Below are positions 30,822 through 32,158 of a DNA stretch of 32,158 bases, piece by piece. How positions within the stretch are numbered: position 1 is the first letter of the stretch; every line of letters starts with the position of its first letter. Both the position numbers and the translations under genes were made by a program. Origin of the DNA: Xanthobacteraceae bacterium (GTDB lineage Bacteria; Pseudomonadota; Alphaproteobacteria; Rhizobiales; Xanthobacteraceae); the NCBI GenBank assembly GCA_030037065.1, contig JASHRW010000068.1, forward strand, positions 1-32,158. The letters are read 5' to 3'. The notes beneath the pieces were generated by a model. The model searched no databases, had not been told where the DNA came from, and worked only from the letters and a program-made list of their open reading frames with translations.

Positions 30822-32158
30822 ATGGCCAATAAAATGTGGGGCGGACGCTTCGGTCGAAAGCCCGATCCGCTCATGGAGGAGATCAACGCCTCGATCGATG
30901 TCGACCAAAAGCTTTACCGGCAGGACATCGCCGCCAGCAAGGCCCATGCGGCAATGTTGGCCAAAAGAGGCATCATCACGGCGCAAGATGCGGGCAGGAT
31001 CGCTCACGGTCTAGACACGATCCTGTCAGAGATCGAGGCCGGCAAGTTCGACTTCAAGCGCGCGCTCGAAGACATCCATATGAATGTAGAGAGCCGGCTT
31101 GCCGAACTGATCGGGCCGGCCGCCGGGCGGCTGCACACCGCCCGCTCGCGCAACGATCAGGTCGCGACCGATTTTCGGCTCTGGATACGCGACGCCATCG
31201 ACGAGATCGACGCGGCGCTCGCCGGCTATCAAAGGGCGCTCGCCGAGCGCGCCCTCGAGCACGCCACCACGGTGATGCCCGGCTTCACTCATCTGCAAAC
31301 CGCGCAGCCGGTGACCTTCGGGCATCATCTCCTCGCCTATGTGGAGATGGCAGAGCGCGATCGCGGCCGCTTCGCCGATGCGCGCAAACGATTGAACGAA
31401 AGCCCGCTCGGCGCCGGCGCGCTCGCCGGCACCTCCCTTCCGATCGACCGCACGATGACCGCGAAGGCGCTCGGCTTTGATCGGCCGATGGCGAACTCGC
31501 TCGATGCCGTCGCCGACCGGGATTTCGTGCTGGAGACACTGTCGGCAGCCGCCGTTACCGCAGTGCATCTGTCGCGCTTTGCCGAAGAGATCGTGCTCTG
31601 GTCGTCGCCGCTCGCCGGCCTGATCCGGCTCTCGGACGCCTTCACCACCGGCTCGTCGATGATGCCGCAGAAGCGTAATCCCGACGCAGCGGAGCTGGTG
31701 CGCGCAAAGACCGGGCGCATCACCGGCGCGCTGGTCGGTCTGCTGGTGGTGATGAAGGGCCTGCCGCTCGCCTATCAGAAGGACATGCAGGAGGATAAGG
31801 AAGGCGCGATCGACTCGCTCAATGCGCTCAAGCTCGCCATCGCCGCCATGACCGGCATGGTGCGCGACATGGAGCCTGATGTGGCGCGCATGAGGCAGGC
31901 CGCGGGCGAGGGTTTTGCCACGGCCACCGACCTTGCCGATTGGCTCACCCGGGAGGCCAAGATGCCGTTCCGCGAGGCTCATCATGCCGCCGGCCGGATC
32001 GTGGCCAAGGCCGCCGAAGCCGGAATTCCGCTCGAAAAGCTGCCGCTCGAAGCCATGCAGGCGGTGGAACCGCGGATCACCAAGGCGGTCTATGGCCTGC
32101 TCTCGGTCGATATGTCCGCGGCGAGTCGCGCGGTTTTTGGCGGTACGGCGCCGAAAAA
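30822..32158 (+). CDS. argH: Argininosuccinate lyase, cut off by window end
   Basis: The first 445 residues of ArgH, which splits argininosuccinate into arginine and fumarate in the last step of arginine synthesis. It starts [19 protein letters not shown]. Family motifs are [10 protein letters not shown] (108-117), [11 protein letters not shown] with the catalytic-region His157, and the superfamily signature [12 protein letters not shown] (277-288) with the catalytic Ser loop. Full-length ArgH is about 460-470 residues, so some 15-25 residues lie beyond the edge. The start at 30822 has no clear ribosome-binding site, and the 26-base gap to divergent tlpA must hold overlapping control signals. 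Confidence 0.96.
   Translation, partial: MANKMWGGRFGRKPDPLMEEINASIDVDQKLYRQDIAASKAHAAMLAKRGIITAQDAGRIAHGLDTILSEIEAGKFDFKRALEDIHMNVESRLAELIGPAAGRLHTARSRNDQVATDFRLWIRDAIDEIDAALAGYQRALAERALEHATTVMPGFTHLQTAQPVTFGHHLLAYVEMAERDRGRFADARKRLNESPLGAGALAGTSLPIDRTMTAKALGFDRPMANSLDAVADRDFVLETLSAAAVTAVHLSRFAEEIVLWSSPLAGLIRLSDAFTTGSSMMPQKRNPDAAELVRAKTGRITGALVGLLVVMKGLPLAYQKDMQEDKEGAIDSLNALKLAIAAMTGMVRDMEPDVARMRQAAGEGFATATDLADWLTREAKMPFREAHHAAGRIVAKAAEAGIPLEKLPLEAMQAVEPRITKAVYGLLSVDMSAASRAVFGGTAPK

Noticed and set aside
1-32158. CRISPR array, prophage, insertion sequence, toxin-antitoxin or restriction system
   Set aside because: No repeat-spacer pattern, transposase, integrase, nuclease or methyltransferase motifs found on either strand; no tRNA-like cloverleaf noticed either.

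Overview
This window looks like a piece of a high-GC alphaproteobacterial chromosome, most likely order Hyphomicrobiales (Rhizobiales) near the Xanthobacteraceae/Bradyrhizobium group. The reasons are the gene families and their order: tlpA divergent from argH, a small twin-membrane HIG1-like protein near a PduO-type cobalamin adenosyltransferase, rhomboid, etfBA and a 3-hydroxybutyryl-CoA dehydrogenase, plus Tad pseudopilins and a DUF1036 protein. This assignment is inference from family resemblance only. I see no rRNA, tRNA, CRISPR array, transposase, integrase or phage gene. The window is mostly ordinary core and housekeeping DNA, and I found no convincing new multi-gene system.

Layout. (1) 1-2830: Tad-pilus-type envelope genes, a TadG-like VWA protein facing two overlapping TadE-like pseudopilins. 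(2) 2900-6564: carboxylesterase and AlkA-type DNA glycosylase (overlapping), GluQRS for tRNA-Asp modification, then a soluble hybrid histidine kinase preceded by three 20-bp direct repeats with palindromic cores. (3) 6565-20170: a loose cluster of ethylmalonyl-CoA pathway genes: ethylmalonyl-CoA mutase (ecm), crotonyl-CoA carboxylase/reductase (ccr) and methylsuccinyl-CoA dehydrogenase (mcd). Between them lie membrane and envelope genes (PAP2, GT87, YeaQ-like, YihY/BrkB, DUF1036), a chemoreceptor, and an MFS carrier directly behind mcd. (4) 20161-23953: an amidohydrolase, the twin-membrane protein, a beta-barrel protein, the cobalamin adenosyltransferase and a rhomboid protease. (5) 24042-26888: etfB, etfA and a 3-hydroxyacyl-CoA dehydrogenase, with a 115-bp hairpin repeat between etfB and etfA. 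(6) 26941-32158: a Bug-family binding protein, a VOC protein, a YjfB-like peptide, a Bcr/CflA efflux pump, tlpA, and argH running off the right edge.

How the genes fit together. Ccr, Ecm and Mcd are three signature enzymes of the ethylmalonyl-CoA route for assimilating acetyl-CoA. Ecm needs adenosylcobalamin, which the PduO-type adenosyltransferase can supply. Mcd is an acyl-CoA dehydrogenase whose electrons would go to EtfAB, and the 3-hydroxyacyl-CoA dehydrogenase acts at the C4 level that feeds Ccr. So about 20 kb holds much of the central part of one pathway plus its cofactor and electron-transfer support, though spread over several transcription units and both strands. The remaining pathway enzymes (mesaconyl-CoA hydratase, epimerase, lyase, propionyl-CoA carboxylase) are not in this window.
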